DNA of 64,000 nucleotides from Neopusillimonas maritima (GCF_003576595.1 NZ_NQOU01000003.1:248001-312000); one strand, 5' to 3'. Shown: positions 17,423 through 26,740, counted from the first letter of the stretch. Program-made: numbers and translations. Notes: generated from the letters alone by a model not told the origin.

Positions 17423-18278
17423 TGATAATTTGAACCACTTCCTGGGCAAACGGTGACTTCGGATCACCCAACACGTCCAGCACAGTGAAATGATGGGTAT
17501 CAGGCACCACGTGATGATTGGTCACGCAAGCACCCCAGCGCTGCATCAAAGCGGCCGACTGCAAATGAAATTGCCCTGTCTCATGCTCACCAATAATGGT
17601 GTGCACTTGTGCACCGAGCGGTGCGGGGCGCACGGCTGGGCTTAAAGCTTCTGCGCGCTGCTTGTCGAGCGACAATGCGCCGTTAACAGTTGAGGGGATA
17701 AGTGGCGGCAGATCAAACACCCCACTAATGGGGAACACATGCCGAATCGGCGGCATACCGCGGTTGTCATCATCATGCGTAACCATCATGCTGACCAAAT
17801 GCCCACCGGCGGAATGCCCCATCAGGGAAATGCGGTTAGGGTCAATGGCGAAACGGTCGGCGCGGGCGTGCAGCCATTTTACCGAATCACGTACTTCGGA
17901 CACCATTTGTTCAATGGGTGCGTCCGGGGCCAACGAATAGTTGATCACCGCAACGCTGATGCCGGCCTCCACGTAAGGTGCGGCAATAAAACCGACGTCG
18001 GATTTGTCACCGCTTTGCCAATAACCACCGTGAACGAAAATCAGCAAAGGTGCGCGGTCACCGACCGCCTTATAAAAATCGAGATTCTGCAGCGGCCGGT
18101 CGCCGTAGGCTATGTCTTGCTCCGGCTGATGCTTTTGAATAACAGCCTTGGTTGTATTTTGCCAACCTTTCAAGACATTGGGAAAATCGGAAAAGGCTGC
18201 CCGCAGGTTGTAACCCTTTTCACATAGCGCTTCAGGACACTGAACACGCCCTTGGGCAATTCCGTTAAAACTTGACAT
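17412..18278 (-). CDS. Alpha/beta hydrolase (esterase/arylformamidase-like)
   Basis: A 288-residue alpha/beta hydrolase with the HGGYWQSGDK oxyanion-hole motif near residue 80, the nucleophile elbow GHSAGGHLV near 155, and a final catalytic His probably in DTHHFTVLD near 265. This pattern is that of fold-3 esterases and kynurenine formamidases. GGAG stands 8 nt before the ATG. It lies between the aromatic-degradation genes and bioA, 88 nt after the dehydrogenase and overlapping bioA by 11 bp. It could hydrolyse a ring-cleavage product, a formamide or a biotin precursor ester; sequence does not decide between them. Confidence 0.75.
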   Translation of the reverse strand: MSSFNGIAQGRVQCPEALCEKGYNLRAAFSDFPNVLKGWQNTTKAVIQKHQPEQDIAYGDRPLQNLDFYKAVGDRAPLLIFVHGGYWQSGDKSDVGFIAAPYVEAGISVAVINYSLAPDAPIEQMVSEVRDSVKWLHARADRFAIDPNRISLMGHSAGGHLVSMMVTHDDDNRGMPPIRHVFPISGVFDLPPLIPSTVNGALSLDKQRAEALSPAVRPAPLGAQVHTIIGEHETGQFHLQSAALMQRWGACVTNHHVVPDTHHFTVLDVLGDPKSPFAQEVVQIINAR

Positions 18279-18366
18279 ACACGGGTCTCCGTTGTTTTAG
18301 AGTTCATTGTCATTTCAACCCAACAATATAATCCATAACAACGGAGCCGTGCATGCGCAACAGCGC

Positions 18367-19821
18367 TTACAGCTTGATGCAAACGTTGCGCGGCTCGGTA
18401 TAGAACTCGAACGAATGGACACCACCCTCACGGCCAATACCCGATTGTTTGGCGCCGCCGAACGCCGTACGCAAATCGCGCAGGAACCACGAGTTCACCC
18501 AGCAAAGCCCAACCTCGAGTGCAGCACCCATGCGGTGGGCCCGGCTTACGTCCTGCGTCCAAACGGTGGCCGCCAAGCCGTAAGGCGTATCGTTGGCCAT
18601 GTTGATCACTTCTTCTTCAGCATCAAATGGCGCGATGTGGCAGCAAGGGCCAAAGACCTCTTCCCGAATCACAGCGGAAGTTTCCGGCAAGCCCGTCCAG
18701 ATAGTGGGTTGAACCCAGGACCCATTGGCCAAATCGCCCGGCAAATCTGGTACGCCACCACCGGTGACAATTGTTGCGCCGTCGTCAGCCGCCTTCTTGT
18801 AATAAGACAAGACTTTTTCACGGTGTTCTTTCGAGACGAGCGGACCGAAATTCATGCCCTTATCGGTGGGGTTACCCATTTGAAACGCTTCAGCGCGTGC
18901 TTTAAGCGCCTGCACAAAACGCTCGAAAATGGGCCGCTCGACATATACGCGCTCGGTGCCAAGGCACACTTGCCCGGTATTTTCGAATGAAGAACGGGCA
19001 ATGCCGGCCACCGCCTTGTCGAAGTCGGCATCAGCAAAAACGATACCAGGATTCTTGCCGCCCAACTCAAATGAAACGGGGCGCACACCATTGGCGGCGG
19101 CTTTCATAATGGCTTCACCCGTACGGGTTTCACCGGTAAATGTAATGCCGTCCACGCCCGGGTGTTCAGTTAAAAACTGACCGGCGGAGTCGGGGCCAAA
19201 CCCGTGGATAACGTTGTAAACACCTTCAGGCACACCCACGGCATTCATAACCTCACCCAATAATGTGGCGGTCGCAGGTGTTTCCTCCGATGGTTTCACC
19301 ACGACGGTGTTGCCACACGCCAATGCCGGGCCTACTTTCCAGGTCATCAGCAATAACGGCAAGTTCCAGGGGCAAATAACACCAATCACGCCGCGAGGCG
19401 CACGTACGCCATAATTAACGGCGTGACCGTTATCGGGCGTGCGCATTGGGAAACACTCTGTCGGCGCATTGCGCATTAAATCCGCGAACGCCTTGAAATT
19501 GGCCGCGCCACGGGGAATATCCAGGTGGCTCGCCAGCGAATATGGCTTGCCTGTATCGGCAATCTCGGCTTCCAGAAACGTGTCAAAACGACGATTGATT
19601 TCATCTGCGATAGCCACCAGCATTGAGCTACGCTCTTCCAGTTTCATTTGGCTCCACGGCCCGCGCAAAGCGGTACGCGCCGCCTTTACCGCAGCATCCA
19701 CCTCACTGCGTCCGGCTTCATGCACATGGGCAATCACTTTGCCGTTTACCGGGTTGATGTCTTCAAACGTTTTGGATGTTGAGACCCACTGCCCATTAAT
19801 GAAATTCTTTATTTCATGCAT
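18367..19821 (-). CDS. 2-hydroxymuconic semialdehyde dehydrogenase-like ALDH
   Basis: A 484-residue NAD-dependent aldehyde dehydrogenase. The catalytic Glu is in FELGGKNPG and the nucleophilic Cys in NTGQVCLGTERV, with the IGVICPWNLPLLL cofactor segment. The C-terminus, FGGAKQSGIGREGGVHSFEF and TEPRNVCIKL, is like that of DmpC/XylG enzymes that oxidise 2-hydroxymuconic semialdehyde in meta-cleavage pathways. The ATG at 19821 has AGGAG 8 nt upstream. It follows the aldolase-family gene after 27 nt and completes a dioxygenase-decarboxylase-dehydrogenase set. Confidence 0.88.
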   Translation of the reverse strand: MHEIKNFINGQWVSTSKTFEDINPVNGKVIAHVHEAGRSEVDAAVKAARTALRGPWSQMKLEERSSMLVAIADEINRRFDTFLEAEIADTGKPYSLASHLDIPRGAANFKAFADLMRNAPTECFPMRTPDNGHAVNYGVRAPRGVIGVICPWNLPLLLMTWKVGPALACGNTVVVKPSEETPATATLLGEVMNAVGVPEGVYNVIHGFGPDSAGQFLTEHPGVDGITFTGETRTGEAIMKAAANGVRPVSFELGGKNPGIVFADADFDKAVAGIARSSFENTGQVCLGTERVYVERPIFERFVQALKARAEAFQMGNPTDKGMNFGPLVSKEHREKVLSYYKKAADDGATIVTGGGVPDLPGDLANGSWVQPTIWTGLPETSAVIREEVFGPCCHIAPFDAEEEVINMANDTPYGLAATVWTQDVSRAHRMGAALEVGLCWVNSWFLRDLRTAFGGAKQSGIGREGGVHSFEFYTEPRNVCIKL

Positions 19822-19848
19822 CGATAAACTCCTTGTTTGCTGATCCAA

Positions 19849-20571
19849 TTAAATAACTTCTGTTGCCAAATCTTCAGACCACTCCGGGTCATCCGCCGCC
19901 AGATACGCCCACATACGTTCGAAAATCCGCCCTGCCGAGGTGGCACGCAGTTTCGCCTGGCCCGGACTCACAACGCCGTCAAGCGACGCCAGGCCGGCTG
20001 CCCTTAATTGCAGTTCCACTCGTGCGGCATCTTCCAGATACCACGTTAACGCGACGGCCATGGCCAGATCTTTACCAGCCACCACAGCTCCATTACCCCG
20101 CATGACAACGGCAGGATGCACGTCGAGCTGATCCGCCACCCCCTGCGCCTGCTTGTCGGTTCGAATAAGTTGAATATCGTTCCACAGCGGTACGCCGGGC
20201 GAAAAATACGTCCCTATGCCGTGTCGTGGCATGGGCGTGAGGCCGGCTGCCGAAAGTGTCATTACGTCGCGCGGCATACTGCGAACAATGCCGCCGACAT
20301 CCTTCCTGCGCCGATAAATTTGCTGGTGAATCCGCACCTCGCCCAGCACACCGTTAGGCAAATCACCATGAACAGGCACGACGCGCCCCAAATCCTTGCT
20401 GGTAATCAGCCCCATTGGCTTGGCCGTGCACACCAGAAAATGCTGCTCATCGAGCCGCAAACTGCAATGGCCATAGGCGTGCACCAACCCGGCACGTGCC
20501 AGCGCGCGCGCCGCCACACGAACCGAGCGTTGTTGCTGCGCAGTGGGTTTCGCTGTTCCCGCCACGCTCAT
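19849..20571 (-). CDS. Class II aldolase/adducin family protein, probable ring-cleavage-product decarboxylase
   Basis: A 240-residue class II aldolase-fold protein (AHAYGHCSLR-type segment near residue 35, then the KPMGLI and MPRHGIGTY regions). Metal-dependent members of this fold act as decarboxylases of carboxylated meta-cleavage products or dihydroxyphthalates (CmtD, PhtC and DhbB types). It is coupled to the dioxygenase gene by an ATGA overlap. Together with the downstream 2-hydroxymuconic semialdehyde dehydrogenase this suggests decarboxylation of a 3-carboxy-2-hydroxymuconic semialdehyde. The exact substrate is inference from context. Confidence 0.72.
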   Translation of the reverse strand: MSVAGTAKPTAQQQRSVRVAARALARAGLVHAYGHCSLRLDEQHFLVCTAKPMGLITSKDLGRVVPVHGDLPNGVLGEVRIHQQIYRRRKDVGGIVRSMPRDVMTLSAAGLTPMPRHGIGTYFSPGVPLWNDIQLIRTDKQAQGVADQLDVHPAVVMRGNGAVVAGKDLAMAVALTWYLEDAARVELQLRAAGLASLDGVVSPGQAKLRATSAGRIFERMWAYLAADDPEWSEDLATEVI

Positions 20572-21428
20572 TTGAACTCCGGGATATCGGGGCGCGAACC
20601 CCACATGCAAAATGATTCCGGAGTAAACGGAAAATTCCGTGGCCGATAAGTGTCCTCATCTTCGGGCTGGATCAACCTGACACCGGTTGAATATTCATAC
20701 ACCATCCCATGAGGCCCTTCAAAATACAAAAACATCGCGCCGGAAGTAGGGTGACGGCCCGGGCCAAAACGGATCGGAATATTTCTTTCTTTCAATATGT
20801 AATAGGCCCGCATGACATCGTCGATGCTTTCTACTTGATGATTGATATGTTGTACGCCCGGGTAAGTAGACGGAAACAAAGCGATTTTGTGATGCACTTC
20901 ATCAATGCGCAGCAATGGCGCATCACCGATTCGGTCACTCACACGGGCCCCCATTAACCCGGTCCAGAAGCGCTCATCGCGACGGGCATTCACCGTTCGC
21001 AAGCCAATGTGACTAAAGCCGGTAATGCCCGCATCGCGGGTGGGGAAATAACGACGGCCGCTATGATGCGGCTCGTACACCAAATCGACACTGTTGCCCG
21101 ACGGATCTTTAAAGTTGATGAACTCGCGCACACGACGCTGCTCACATTCAGTCGCGGAACCCAGATGCACCTGAAAGCCCCTGCCCTCAAGGAATTGGGC
21201 CGCCGACTGCAACTCTTCCAAGGTGTCCACTTCGAAAGCCACCGTATGATCAGCCGGGTCACCCTCAAAATAACAAAGCGTGTGATCCCGACTATCGGAA
21301 CGAAAATACACGGATTTGTTTTCACGACTGGCCACTTCCAAGCCTAACAACTCCGTTGAATATTTAACGGCTGCATCCATATCGGACGTCCCAAGCCTGA
21401 CATAGCGAATATCATGCAAATGAATCAC
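20568..21428 (-). CDS. Type I extradiol ring-cleavage dioxygenase (two VOC domains)
   Basis: A 286-residue protein with two vicinal-oxygen-chelate domains (about 5-120 and 140-260). The C-terminal domain holds the Fe(II) ligand set His in GFSHIGLR, His in VQHINHQV and Glu in GMVYEYSTG. That is the pattern of BphC/DmpB-type extradiol dioxygenases, which cleave catechols next to the hydroxyls. First gene of the cluster, followed by a decarboxylase-like and a dehydrogenase gene, so 2,3-dihydroxybenzoate or a similar carboxylated catechol is a good candidate substrate. An 18-bp palindrome lies 38 bp upstream of the start. Confidence 0.82.
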   Translation of the reverse strand: MIHLHDIRYVRLGTSDMDAAVKYSTELLGLEVASRENKSVYFRSDSRDHTLCYFEGDPADHTVAFEVDTLEELQSAAQFLEGRGFQVHLGSATECEQRRVREFINFKDPSGNSVDLVYEPHHSGRRYFPTRDAGITGFSHIGLRTVNARRDERFWTGLMGARVSDRIGDAPLLRIDEVHHKIALFPSTYPGVQHINHQVESIDDVMRAYYILKERNIPIRFGPGRHPTSGAMFLYFEGPHGMVYEYSTGVRLIQPEDEDTYRPRNFPFTPESFCMWGSRPDIPEFK

Positions 21429-21466
21429 GACGTTGTTCCCTTTACCCGCAATTTAATTGCCTATTA

Positions 21467-21484
21467 GCGCCTAAATTTAGGCGC
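21467..21484. promoter_or_regulatory. 18-bp perfect palindrome, probable operator
   Basis: GCGCCTAAATTTAGGCGC is fully self-complementary and lies in the 227-bp divergent region between the dioxygenase gene and the GntR gene. It is the best candidate for the binding site of that GntR regulator. Confidence 0.65.
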
Positions 21485-21655
21485 CGGCGTTTTACTTCAA
21501 TCACAAAAGAGTAGCCTCTGAAAATATCGAAGTCAAATATTTTTATCGAGATTTTTGTAAAATTATACTGATTAATGCCTTTCCCGGAAAAATAAGATAA
21601 ACTTGCGCGGTAATTTGCGGTAACCACGTCCGCCTCTTTCTCCTAAGGGATTTTC

Positions 21656-22390
21656 ATGCTCGAGCGCCCTTCGTCTGACTCGTCCGCCGCGCCACCTGAT
21701 GACGCATCAGGCAATGCCACTTCACCCAAAACACTGGTTAGCGCCGCTTATCAGCGTCTGCGTCGCGACATCATTGAAGGACGACTGGCGCCTGGGGCGA
21801 AATTACGGGTAGAACATTTGAAAGATGAGTACGGTGTTGGTGCCGGCACCTTACGCGAAGCACTGGCTTTGCTGGTATCGGACGCACTGGTGGTGGCCCG
21901 CGGGCAGCGGGGCTTTCACGTTAAGCCCATTTCAATCGAAGACTTTCACGATATCACTCGGACCCGCATTTTGCTTGAATGCGAAGCCTTGCGTCAGTCG
22001 ATTGAATTTGGTGACGACGTTTGGGAGGGGCGCGTTGTTGCTGCCTTTCACCGCCTTGACCGCATAGAGCAGCGGTTAGCCAGTTCCCCTCCCGATGATT
22101 TCGACGAATGGGAAGACCGCAATCGTGAGTATCATCAAGCCTTAATCAGCGGCTGTCGCTCGCCGTGGATACGCCATTTCTTAGGTATTCTGTATCAGCA
22201 GGCTGAACGCTACCGGCGACTGGTTATTACACGCAAACCCATTCCCCGCGACTTGCACGGGGAGCATCGTGCTATTCTCGACGCCACATTGGCGCACGAT
22301 AGCGGGGTGGCCTGCAAATTGCTGGCCGAACATATTAGTATGACCTACGAGGCAGTCAAACAACTTCCCGAAACCCTATTCAGCGAGTAA
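21656..22390 (+). CDS. GntR family regulator, FCD subfamily
   Basis: A 244-residue transcription factor. The winged helix spans about residues 28-95, with LRRDIIEGRLAPGAKLRVEH and the VGAGTLREALALLVSDAL recognition segment. The C-terminal FCD ligand domain (105-235) keeps its metal-binding histidines in NREYHQALI, GEHRAILDA and LAEHISM. It is divergent from the meta-cleavage genes and is their likely regulator, with a pathway intermediate as effector. The next gene, a sensor diguanylate cyclase, starts 2 nt after its stop. Confidence 0.88.
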   Translation: MLERPSSDSSAAPPDDASGNATSPKTLVSAAYQRLRRDIIEGRLAPGAKLRVEHLKDEYGVGAGTLREALALLVSDALVVARGQRGFHVKPISIEDFHDITRTRILLECEALRQSIEFGDDVWEGRVVAAFHRLDRIEQRLASSPPDDFDEWEDRNREYHQALISGCRSPWIRHFLGILYQQAERYRRLVITRKPIPRDLHGEHRAILDATLAHDSGVACKLLAEHISMTYEAVKQLPETLFSE

Positions 22391-22392
22391 GA

Positions 22393-25299
22393 ATGCCGGT
22401 TGTCCTTTTGTTTCAAAGCTGGCCGGCCTTATGTGCGCTCGTCATTCTGATAAGCCTGTTCACGTCAACCACCCTCGCCAACACCTCTAGTACCAGCCAA
22501 GAACCCATTTCAGTTGGCGTCGTTGCCGACAATGAACCGTACTCCAACTTCAGCGCCAATGGTACCGAAGGATTTTCAATTGATGTTCTGAATGAAGTCA
22601 GCCGGATAAGCGGACTGAAATTTGAGTATCGTGTGGGCAGTTGGTCGGACATTTTCGCTGCATTTCAGCGTGGTGAAATCGACGTCGTTGATGAGGCGTC
22701 ATGGCGCGAAGATCGTGCCCAGAATATGTTGTTCACGCGCCCCTACCATATCCGCCAAACGGTCGTCATGCACGATAAACGCCGTCCATTGCCCCCCATC
22801 CGTTCACTTGACGATTTAAAGCCATACCGGGTGGGTTCACTGAAAGACATTTATTACGCCTCCGTTTTACGTGATGCCGGTTTAAACACGGCCGAATACA
22901 GTCTGCAATCTGAAATGGTGCAGGCGTTATCGTTTGGTTGGATTGATGCCATTATCGGGCCGGAAATTACGTTGAACTACTTCGCCCGGCAAAAAGGTTT
23001 TGCCAGTTTGGAGGTGGCGTCATCAGCACCTCTAAACGGACAAGACGAAGAAGATTTTCGACTTGCGGTTGCACCAGACCGTCCCGATTTACAGGCCAAA
23101 CTGGATCAAGCTTTGGCGCAAATCAAACCGGAATGGCTTGAAAAGCTCCGGATACGATGGCAGGAATTTGGGGGACGTCCTTTAGTATCAAAGCAGTTCG
23201 AACTTTCACCATCCGATAAAGCCACCATTCGCCAACAAGAGCCGCTGCGCGTCGGGCTGATGCGCGACTACGCACCGTTGTCGTTCGACAATGAGGGTAA
23301 GGTCCAGGGGCTGACTGTCGATGTGCTGTCCAGAGTGGCAGACCTAACCGGCGTTCGCGTGGTACCGGTTGTCGACCAATGGCACAACCTGATCGAACTG
23401 TTTCAAAGGGGCGAAATCGATGTCATGGCGAATATTTCCGACCTGCCTGCGCGTCGCAGCTTTGCCCATTTCACCACACCCTATCACCATGTATCGGTCG
23501 TTGGGTTCAGTCGCTCGCCCGATATACGGCTTGAGTCGGCGGCCGATCTGGAAGGCCTAAAAGTCGGCTACGGCGGGGGTATCTTCTACGAGAAGGCATT
23601 GCAACAGACTATTGGTACTAATGCCGTTGCGTTTAGTGACCAGGCTTCTATGTTTATTGCCCTGCAAAACGGCCAGGTCGATCTTGTACTGACTGCGCTC
23701 GACAATGGAAACCATTGGGTTCGGGAAATGGGCTTGTACAACTTGCATATCGCGGGCGAACTTATGCTCAACGGCGAAACCGTTCGTGAAGACCTGCGTT
23801 TCGCCTTTCGTCCCGCCCTTGAGCCAATGGTACCCGTTTTCAACAAAGCGTTAAACGCGATTGCGCCCGCGGAAATGCGTGTGATCGAAAACCGTTGGTT
23901 AGGTGCCGCAATGAATAATCCGGCATCGAATAGCCCCCTCACATTTACCAAAACTGAACAGGCGTATCTGGAAAGTCGGAACTATAGGTTGACGTTTTGC
24001 GCGCATACCGACTGGATGCCGTTGCAGGGAATATCGGAAGACGGAAAACATCAAGGGATGGCCGCAGGTTTGCTGGGCCACCTTGCCAAACGGTTATCTG
24101 TTCAGTTCGAACACCATCCAACAGAAAGCTGGCCTGAAGCCTTGCAAGCACTTGCAGGCGGCCGGTGCGACCTTTTACCTGCTGTACCCGCCAGCAACAC
24201 CCTGGAAAGCAACCCAAACATTACGCTCACCGAGGCGTACTACACCTTACCCACGGTTGTTTTAGGGCGCATAGAAACCCCATTTTTCAATTCAATTACC
24301 GAACTGCATGGCAAAAGGATCGGCGTTTCAAACCATACTGCGTGGGCTAATGATTTAAGCCTATCGCATCCCGGCCTGAACCTGCAAGCTCATCGCAACG
24401 AGAAAGTGGCCATTCAAAAGGTACAAGCAGGAGAGCTCTACGGCTATATCGGCACACTGGCAAGCACCAACTTCTTGCTGCAAGAGCTGGAAATCAATGA
24501 CATACGCGTGGTGGGTCGTATTCCTATGGACACGTCTCTTGCCATTGCCATTCACGAAAAAAATACGGTCCTTGTATCAATTCTGGAAAAAACGCTCGCC
24601 ACCCTTAGTGCGGCGGAGCGTAACGATATGGAAAGGCGCTGGCGTTCCATATCGCTGGAAGAAAAAGTGGATTACGCACTTTTGTGGAAACTTCTGGTCG
24701 GCGCGTTTATTGTTTTCGCATTGCTTATATACTGGAATCGCAAACTTCGACGGCTTAATCGGGAATTGGCCCGCGCCAACCACAAACTTGCCGAAATCAG
24801 TACCACCGACCAGCTTACCGGCGTAGGCAATCGAACCTATTTTGAACAAATGTTCGAGGCCCGTTTCGACGCGTGCCGAAACGCCAATAGCCCTTACCTG
24901 GTGGCCATGATCGACGCCGACCACTTTAAACGTGTTAACGACCAATGGGGTCATGAGGCCGGTGATGCATGCCTTATGCAATTGGCAAACATTCTGAAAT
25001 CACATTTCAGTGATTTCGACAGCGAAATCGTACGTTTTGGTGGTGAGGAATTTGTAATTTTTGCAACAATTACCCACAGCGAACAGGTTGAAGGCAGGCT
25101 GGAAAACCTACGCGACAGGGTGGAAAAAACCGCCATCTCGTTCGAAGCCAACCCCATTGAATTAACCATCAGCATTGGCTATTGTTGCGCAACTCCGCAA
25201 GCAGCAGACCTGCCGCAACAGTGGTTCAGGGCGGCTGACCGCGCACTTTATGACGCGAAAGACGCCGGACGAAATTGCGTTATAAAGCGACAACCATAA
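22393..25299 (+). CDS. Diguanylate cyclase with three periplasmic SBP_bac_3 sensor domains
   Basis: A 968-residue membrane sensor. After an N-terminal signal or anchor (about 7-28) come three solute-binding-protein family 3 domains in tandem (about 36-255, 275-495 and 525-750). A membrane helix (LLWKLLVGAFIVFALLIYW, near 760) and a GGDEF domain (about 805-965) follow. The active-site loop is GGEEF (RFGGEEFVIF), so it should make cyclic di-GMP. No RxxD inhibitory site is visible upstream of it. The ligand is unknown. It is probably cotranscribed with the GntR gene, only 2 nt away. Confidence 0.87.
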   Translation: MPVVLLFQSWPALCALVILISLFTSTTLANTSSTSQEPISVGVVADNEPYSNFSANGTEGFSIDVLNEVSRISGLKFEYRVGSWSDIFAAFQRGEIDVVDEASWREDRAQNMLFTRPYHIRQTVVMHDKRRPLPPIRSLDDLKPYRVGSLKDIYYASVLRDAGLNTAEYSLQSEMVQALSFGWIDAIIGPEITLNYFARQKGFASLEVASSAPLNGQDEEDFRLAVAPDRPDLQAKLDQALAQIKPEWLEKLRIRWQEFGGRPLVSKQFELSPSDKATIRQQEPLRVGLMRDYAPLSFDNEGKVQGLTVDVLSRVADLTGVRVVPVVDQWHNLIELFQRGEIDVMANISDLPARRSFAHFTTPYHHVSVVGFSRSPDIRLESAADLEGLKVGYGGGIFYEKALQQTIGTNAVAFSDQASMFIALQNGQVDLVLTALDNGNHWVREMGLYNLHIAGELMLNGETVREDLRFAFRPALEPMVPVFNKALNAIAPAEMRVIENRWLGAAMNNPASNSPLTFTKTEQAYLESRNYRLTFCAHTDWMPLQGISEDGKHQGMAAGLLGHLAKRLSVQFEHHPTESWPEALQALAGGRCDLLPAVPASNTLESNPNITLTEAYYTLPTVVLGRIETPFFNSITELHGKRIGVSNHTAWANDLSLSHPGLNLQAHRNEKVAIQKVQAGELYGYIGTLASTNFLLQELEINDIRVVGRIPMDTSLAIAIHEKNTVLVSILEKTLATLSAAERNDMERRWRSISLEEKVDYALLWKLLVGAFIVFALLIYWNRKLRRLNRELARANHKLAEISTTDQLTGVGNRTYFEQMFEARFDACRNANSPYLVAMIDADHFKRVNDQWGHEAGDACLMQLANILKSHFSDFDSEIVRFGGEEFVIFATITHSEQVEGRLENLRDRVEKTAISFEANPIELTISIGYCCATPQAADLPQQWFRAADRALYDAKDAGRNCVIKRQP

Positions 25300-25327
25300 A
25301 GCAATTTCGAACTGTGCTTTTTGAAAA

Positions 25328-25404
25328 TGGCGCGTCGTGAGGGTCTCGAACCCCCGACCTCAGGCTTAGAAGGCCCGTGCTCTATCCAGCTGAGCTAACG
25401 ACGC
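25328..25404 (-). tRNA. tRNA-Arg (TCT)
   Basis: A 77-nt cloverleaf on the minus strand from GCGTCGTTAGCTCAGCTGGA to an encoded CCA. The anticodon loop CTTCTAA gives anticodon TCT, decoding AGA. The acceptor stem GCGTCGT/ACGACGC is perfect. Confidence 0.95.
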
Positions 25405-25464
25405 TTCAAATTACATCAGGCAGGCATTATAAAGTATGCCTGCATCATTTATTTGTCATTTGCC

Positions 25465-26706
25465 ATGAAACTCGACGATTTATGCCGCTCCGGCATCACA
25501 GTGCTGTTTGTCATCATCACGTTTGCCATGGGCGCGCACAGCCGGGCCGAAACACCGCCGACACATCGTGTCGTGTATTCCATTGCTCAGCAGTCGGCAA
25601 TGCCGGGCCAGACAATCACACTTGAAGAAACCCGGCTTAACGCCTCGAACCAACCTTTGCAATGGCAGCCGGAACACGCTGTTCGTGCTGTGTGGCACTC
25701 CAATGGCGGCACGTACGCCGCCCATGCCGTGCTGGACAACCCGGAACAAACCTATATCTTGCAACCCGGCACTTTCCAAACAGTTAAGCGAACGTTGCAT
25801 TTACCGGCAGATTTAAGCTCTGGTGCCACAACCATCAGCATTGAAGGCTATGCCGGTTTGCTTGCACTAAATATAAACACCGACCATGCAAGCTCGGAGA
25901 ATAACGAGTTGCCGCCGACACCTGTGCAGGCCAATACGGCAAATACCGTTCCGAATCAAAGCTTGCAACCTGCACCCACTTCCGCTTTTGACGCATTCCG
26001 CAATGCCATCTCCAGCTACGAGCCGGTTTATTTCGATGTTGGCGGCCGGGACGGCGCAAATGCCCGTTTTCAAATCAGCTTTAAATATCGCCTGTTCAGC
26101 CCGGAACCCAACGCATCGAGCCGGTGGCATAACCACTTTTATCTGGGTTACACGCAAACATCGCTTTGGGATTTGGCAGGTCGTTCGAAACCTTTTGTTG
26201 ATACAACCTATAACCCAGCGGTATTTTGGCACAATCCATTGCTATGGGAGTCGGACAGCACGCATTGGGCGGCAGGTTTGGCAAGCGGCATATCGCATCG
26301 CTCAAATGGTAAAAGCGGTGCAGACTCCCGCTCGTTGAATGAGGCATTCATTCAACCGGAATTTAACTATCGCTTCAACGACGGCAGCCAACTTAGCTTT
26401 CAGCCACGCTTCAAAACCTATTTCAATAAAAACGAGAACCCCGACTACGCCGACTATCTAGGCTACGTCGACTGGAAACTAAGATGGGCACAACCAAACA
26501 GTTGGGTCGTTACTGGTTTATATAAACAAGGAAAACAGGGGCGTGCCACAACACAGTTGGAAGTAGCCTGGCCGCTGAAGCGTACCTTTTTAAACATGAA
26601 TGGATATGCCCATATCCAGTACTTCCAGGGCTATGGGCAAACCCTGTTGAACTATCGCCAAAAAAGCGAACCGCAGATACGTTTCGGCCTTGCACTGGTA
26701 CCCTGA
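25465..26706 (+). CDS. pldA: Outer-membrane phospholipase A
   Basis: A 413-residue protein with a signal peptide (about residues 1-28), a 120-residue extension and a C-terminal 12-strand barrel of the OMPLA family. The catalytic His and Ser are in GISHRSNGKSG; the supporting Asn is in SRSLNEAFIQPEF. The barrel ends in RFGLALVP. OMPLA hydrolyses phospholipids that reach the outer leaflet. The frame could start at a TTG four codons earlier; the ATG at 25465 is preferred. It stands alone between tRNA-Arg and the nicotinate locus. Confidence 0.88.
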   Translation: MKLDDLCRSGITVLFVIITFAMGAHSRAETPPTHRVVYSIAQQSAMPGQTITLEETRLNASNQPLQWQPEHAVRAVWHSNGGTYAAHAVLDNPEQTYILQPGTFQTVKRTLHLPADLSSGATTISIEGYAGLLALNINTDHASSENNELPPTPVQANTANTVPNQSLQPAPTSAFDAFRNAISSYEPVYFDVGGRDGANARFQISFKYRLFSPEPNASSRWHNHFYLGYTQTSLWDLAGRSKPFVDTTYNPAVFWHNPLLWESDSTHWAAGLASGISHRSNGKSGADSRSLNEAFIQPEFNYRFNDGSQLSFQPRFKTYFNKNENPDYADYLGYVDWKLRWAQPNSWVVTGLYKQGKQGRATTQLEVAWPLKRTFLNMNGYAHIQYFQGYGQTLLNYRQKSEPQIRFGLALVP

Positions 26707-26740
26707 TGGGTATCAGTGCAGGCCGCGACAAGGCAATAAA

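Noticed and set aside
18307-18990. A 227-codon antisense frame over the aldehyde dehydrogenase 3' end
   Set aside because: The opposite strand encodes an intact, motif-complete dehydrogenase; the antisense product resembles nothing.
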